Positions 4,243 to 5,562 of a stretch of 5,562 nucleotides of DNA are shown piece by piece (positions within the stretch are counted from its first letter, which is position 1; every line of letters begins with the position of its first letter). The position numbers and the translations under genes were made by a program. The DNA is from Candidatus Zixiibacteriota bacterium (lineage in GTDB: Bacteria; SM23-81; DAOVCL01), in assembly GCA_030670005.1 (NCBI GenBank), contig DAOVCL010000137.1, positions 1 to 5,562 on the forward strand, in the 5' to 3' direction. The notes under the pieces were generated by a model that worked only from the letters and a program-made list of their open reading frames with translations, did no database searches and was not told the origin of the DNA.

Positions 4243-5259
4243 ATGGCTATAGCTATGTCAACCAATTTTTCCTCAAATGGTTCCTCTCCTCGGGCCTTGG
4301 TCACAGGCGGGAATGGCTTTTTGGGAAGCCACCTGGTGGAGGCCCTGGTGCAGAGGGGCTACCAGGTAAGATGCCTGGTGAGAAAGACAAGTGACCTGAG
4401 GTGGATTGAGGGGCTAAAGGTGGAGTTTTTCCTGGGTGATTTGAGCGACCTCGATTCCCTTTATGGGGCAGCTAAGGGAGTGAACTATATCTATCACCTG
4501 GCCGGGGTGACCAAGGCCGTTAAGCCTCAGCTCTATTATGAGGCGAACCGAGATGGAACAAGGAACCTGCTGCAGGCTTGTTCAGAAAATAGAGAGAGGC
4601 GGCAAAAGTTTGTCTATGTCAGTTCCCTGGCCGCCGCCGGGCCAAGCTGGGATGGGACTCCACTTAAGGAGACAAGTCCCCCCCGGCCGATCTCCGATTA
4701 TGGGAAGAGCAAACTGGAGGGAGAGCGGGAGGTATGGAAATATAAGGATATGTTCCCAGTGACCATCATCCGTCCACCGGTCATCTATGGACCCAGAGAT
4801 GGGGACCTCTTAAAGTTTTTTAAGATAGTTTATAGGGGGTTTATCCCCATTTTAGGAATGAGGCTGAGTATGGCCTATGTGAAGGATGTGGTTGAGGGGC
4901 TGATCCTTGCCGGAGAGAAGGAGGAATCCAAGGAAAAGGTCTATTTTCTCTCCAGTCCAGGGATTGCCTCTTGGCGGGAGATGGGGGAGGTGGCCAGCCA
5001 GATTTTAGGGGTGAAGGGGCTGATATTTCCCCTTCCATTCCTCTTACCCTATCCGGTGGCTGCTTTCTCCCAGGCCGTCTCACTTCTTTCCGGTAAGCCA
5101 ACTGCGTTAAACCTGCAGAAGGCCAGAGAGATGAGCCAGAGGTATTGGATCTGTGATTCCGTAAGGGCCAGAGAAGAACTGGGCTTTCATCCTCAATATT
5201 CTCTCCAGCGGGGATTAAGGGAGACGATAGAATGGTATAAACGACAGGGATGGATTTAA
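4243..5259 (+). CDS. NAD(P)-dependent extended SDR (epimerase/dehydratase, 3-beta-HSD/dihydroflavonol-reductase-like)
   Basis: A Rossmann-fold oxidoreductase of about 338 residues. Numbering from the ATG at 4243: nucleotide-binding TGGNGFLGSH 21-30, CLVRKTSD 44-51 after strand 2 (the Arg suggests NADPH preference), GDLSD 65-69, YHLAG 84-88, SSLAAAGPS 127-135 with the catalytic Ser, YGKSK 153-157 with the catalytic Tyr153 and Lys157, and RPPVIYGPRD 177-186. The C terminus ends in the family-typical ETIEWYKRQGWI. Length is normal and the active site complete. There is no signal peptide; a hydrophobic patch near 262-280 (LIFPLPFLLPYPVAAF) may touch membrane or a lipid substrate. The start is uncertain: ATG at 4243 or 4255, or TTG/GTG at 4207/4210; none has a well-placed ribosome binding site. 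The substrate is unknown. Its divergent neighbour is the GNAT acyltransferase, and some relatives reduce 3-keto-sphingoid lipids, so a lipid ketone is one possibility; a sugar nucleotide is another. Confidence 0.85.
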   Translation: MAIAMSTNFSSNGSSPRALVTGGNGFLGSHLVEALVQRGYQVRCLVRKTSDLRWIEGLKVEFFLGDLSDLDSLYGAAKGVNYIYHLAGVTKAVKPQLYYEANRDGTRNLLQACSENRERRQKFVYVSSLAAAGPSWDGTPLKETSPPRPISDYGKSKLEGEREVWKYKDMFPVTIIRPPVIYGPRDGDLLKFFKIVYRGFIPILGMRLSMAYVKDVVEGLILAGEKEESKEKVYFLSSPGIASWREMGEVASQILGVKGLIFPLPFLLPYPVAAFSQAVSLLSGKPTALNLQKAREMSQRYWICDSVRAREELGFHPQYSLQRGLRETIEWYKRQGWI

Positions 5260-5275
5260 GTGGGAGAACCCCCAC
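5260..5275 (+). terminator. Hairpin directly after the SDR stop codon
   Basis: GTGGG (5260-5264) pairs with CCCAC (5271-5275) across a 6-base loop, starting on the base after the stop codon. No run of T follows, so it is not a standard intrinsic terminator; it may still stabilise or pause the transcript. Confidence 0.3.
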
Positions 5276-5330
5276 GGTCAGATGAGGAAGATAAGGTTCT
5301 TACATTATCCCGGGTTATGTGTTAAGAGAC

Positions 5331-5362
5331 CACGAGATTTCACGAGATTGTCACAAGATGTT
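5331..5362 (+). repeat. Phased CACGAGATT repeats
   Basis: CACGAGATTT (5331), CACGAGATTGT (5341) and CACAAGATGTT (5352) form three degenerate tandem units of 10-11 bp. They share the CAC-x-x-GAT pattern with the units at 3948-4015, so both intergenic regions around the SDR gene carry related repeats. Confidence 0.55.
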
Positions 5363-5514
5363 CAAAATGTTGAGAGTGGAAAGAGGGGGGATCTTGAATT
5401 TGACCTTGATGATTGGATTAACCCTCATTAAAGAGGTAGCCTATATTCATCTTTTTTAACGGTTTTGGTACTGCCAGACGGGCAAACAATCCATATTTAC
5501 ACAGCGAAAATCCC

Positions 5515-5541
5515 TTGACTTTTTCCCTATCCTTTTATACT
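5515..5541 (+). promoter_or_regulatory. Sigma-70-type promoter for a gene beyond the right edge
   Basis: TTGACT (5515-5520) and TATACT (5536-5541) each differ from the consensus hexamers at one position. The spacer is 15 bases, two short of optimal, which lowers confidence. The surrounding sequence is T-rich and non-coding. Transcription would start near 5548 and run out of the window. Confidence 0.5.
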
Positions 5542-5562
5542 TTGGGGAAATCATCTGTTCAA

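Larger units (their letters stand above)
5276..5562. other. Gene-free right flank
   Basis: No supported gene. It holds a short run of CACGAGATT-type repeats, a TGCC / GGCA inverted repeat (5472-5484), a T-run at 5452-5457 without a preceding stem, and a promoter-like sequence at the right end. Confidence 0.55.

Noticed and set aside
4841..5275. 144-codon minus-strand reading frame
   Set aside because: It is antisense to the SDR gene, which has intact motifs over the same stretch, and its translation has the proline/serine-rich look of a shadow frame.
5358..5459. 33-codon plus-strand frame with a hydrophobic middle (MFKMLRVERGG...), with a G-rich stretch before an internal TTG at 5394
   Set aside because: No ribosome binding site at the ATG, it begins in the phased repeats, and nothing in it is recognisable; conservation would be needed to support it.

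Overview
The window is 5.6 kb of bacterial chromosome with four convincing protein genes separated by repeat-rich intergenic DNA. Three genes lie on the minus strand, transcribed from right to left: a ~370-residue GNAT-fold acyltransferase (to 3888/3900), a REP-associated tyrosine transposase (RAYT, 1937-2626) and a bifunctional NAD(P)HX repair enzyme Nnr (323-1897). An extended short-chain dehydrogenase/reductase (SDR, 4243-5259) runs the other way. The right edge carries a promoter-like sequence for a gene outside the window. No rRNA, tRNA, CRISPR array or phage gene is visible. The host cannot be named from this sequence. Moderate base composition, Shine-Dalgarno-type initiation, dense small intergenic repeats and the character of the proteins suggest an uncultured Gram-negative lineage of the Desulfobacterota/Nitrospirota type, but that is impression, not proof.

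Layout. Positions 1-322 hold no gene, only several inverted repeats, one terminator-like. Nnr follows on the minus strand. From about 1926 to 2762 lies a mobile-element domain: the RAYT gene with five copies of one short palindrome (arm GTGTCAGGAG or variants, 4-base loop). The copies alternate strictly in orientation. Two flank the GNAT-RAYT gap, two lie inside the RAYT coding sequence in frame, and one overlaps the RAYT stop codon. Inside the gene, half of the palindrome has also expanded into an 18-bp tandem repeat encoding TPDTTG. This is the most unusual feature of the window: a REP transposase gene apparently invaded by its own substrate and still open.

The 340-bp gap between the divergent GNAT and SDR genes contains degenerate 9-bp-phased repeats, a dispersed repeat also found beside nnr, and 9-bp inverted repeats bracketing most of the gap. 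The last 300 bp repeat this style (CACGAGATT units) before the promoter-like motif.

Functionally, Nnr is housekeeping (repair of hydrated NADH/NADPH). The GNAT protein resembles the family that, to my knowledge, contains the Caulobacter bacterial ceramide synthase and E. coli YghO. With an SDR next to it, a role in sphingolipid-type or other acyl-lipid synthesis is a reasonable but unproven hypothesis, because no serine palmitoyltransferase is in view.
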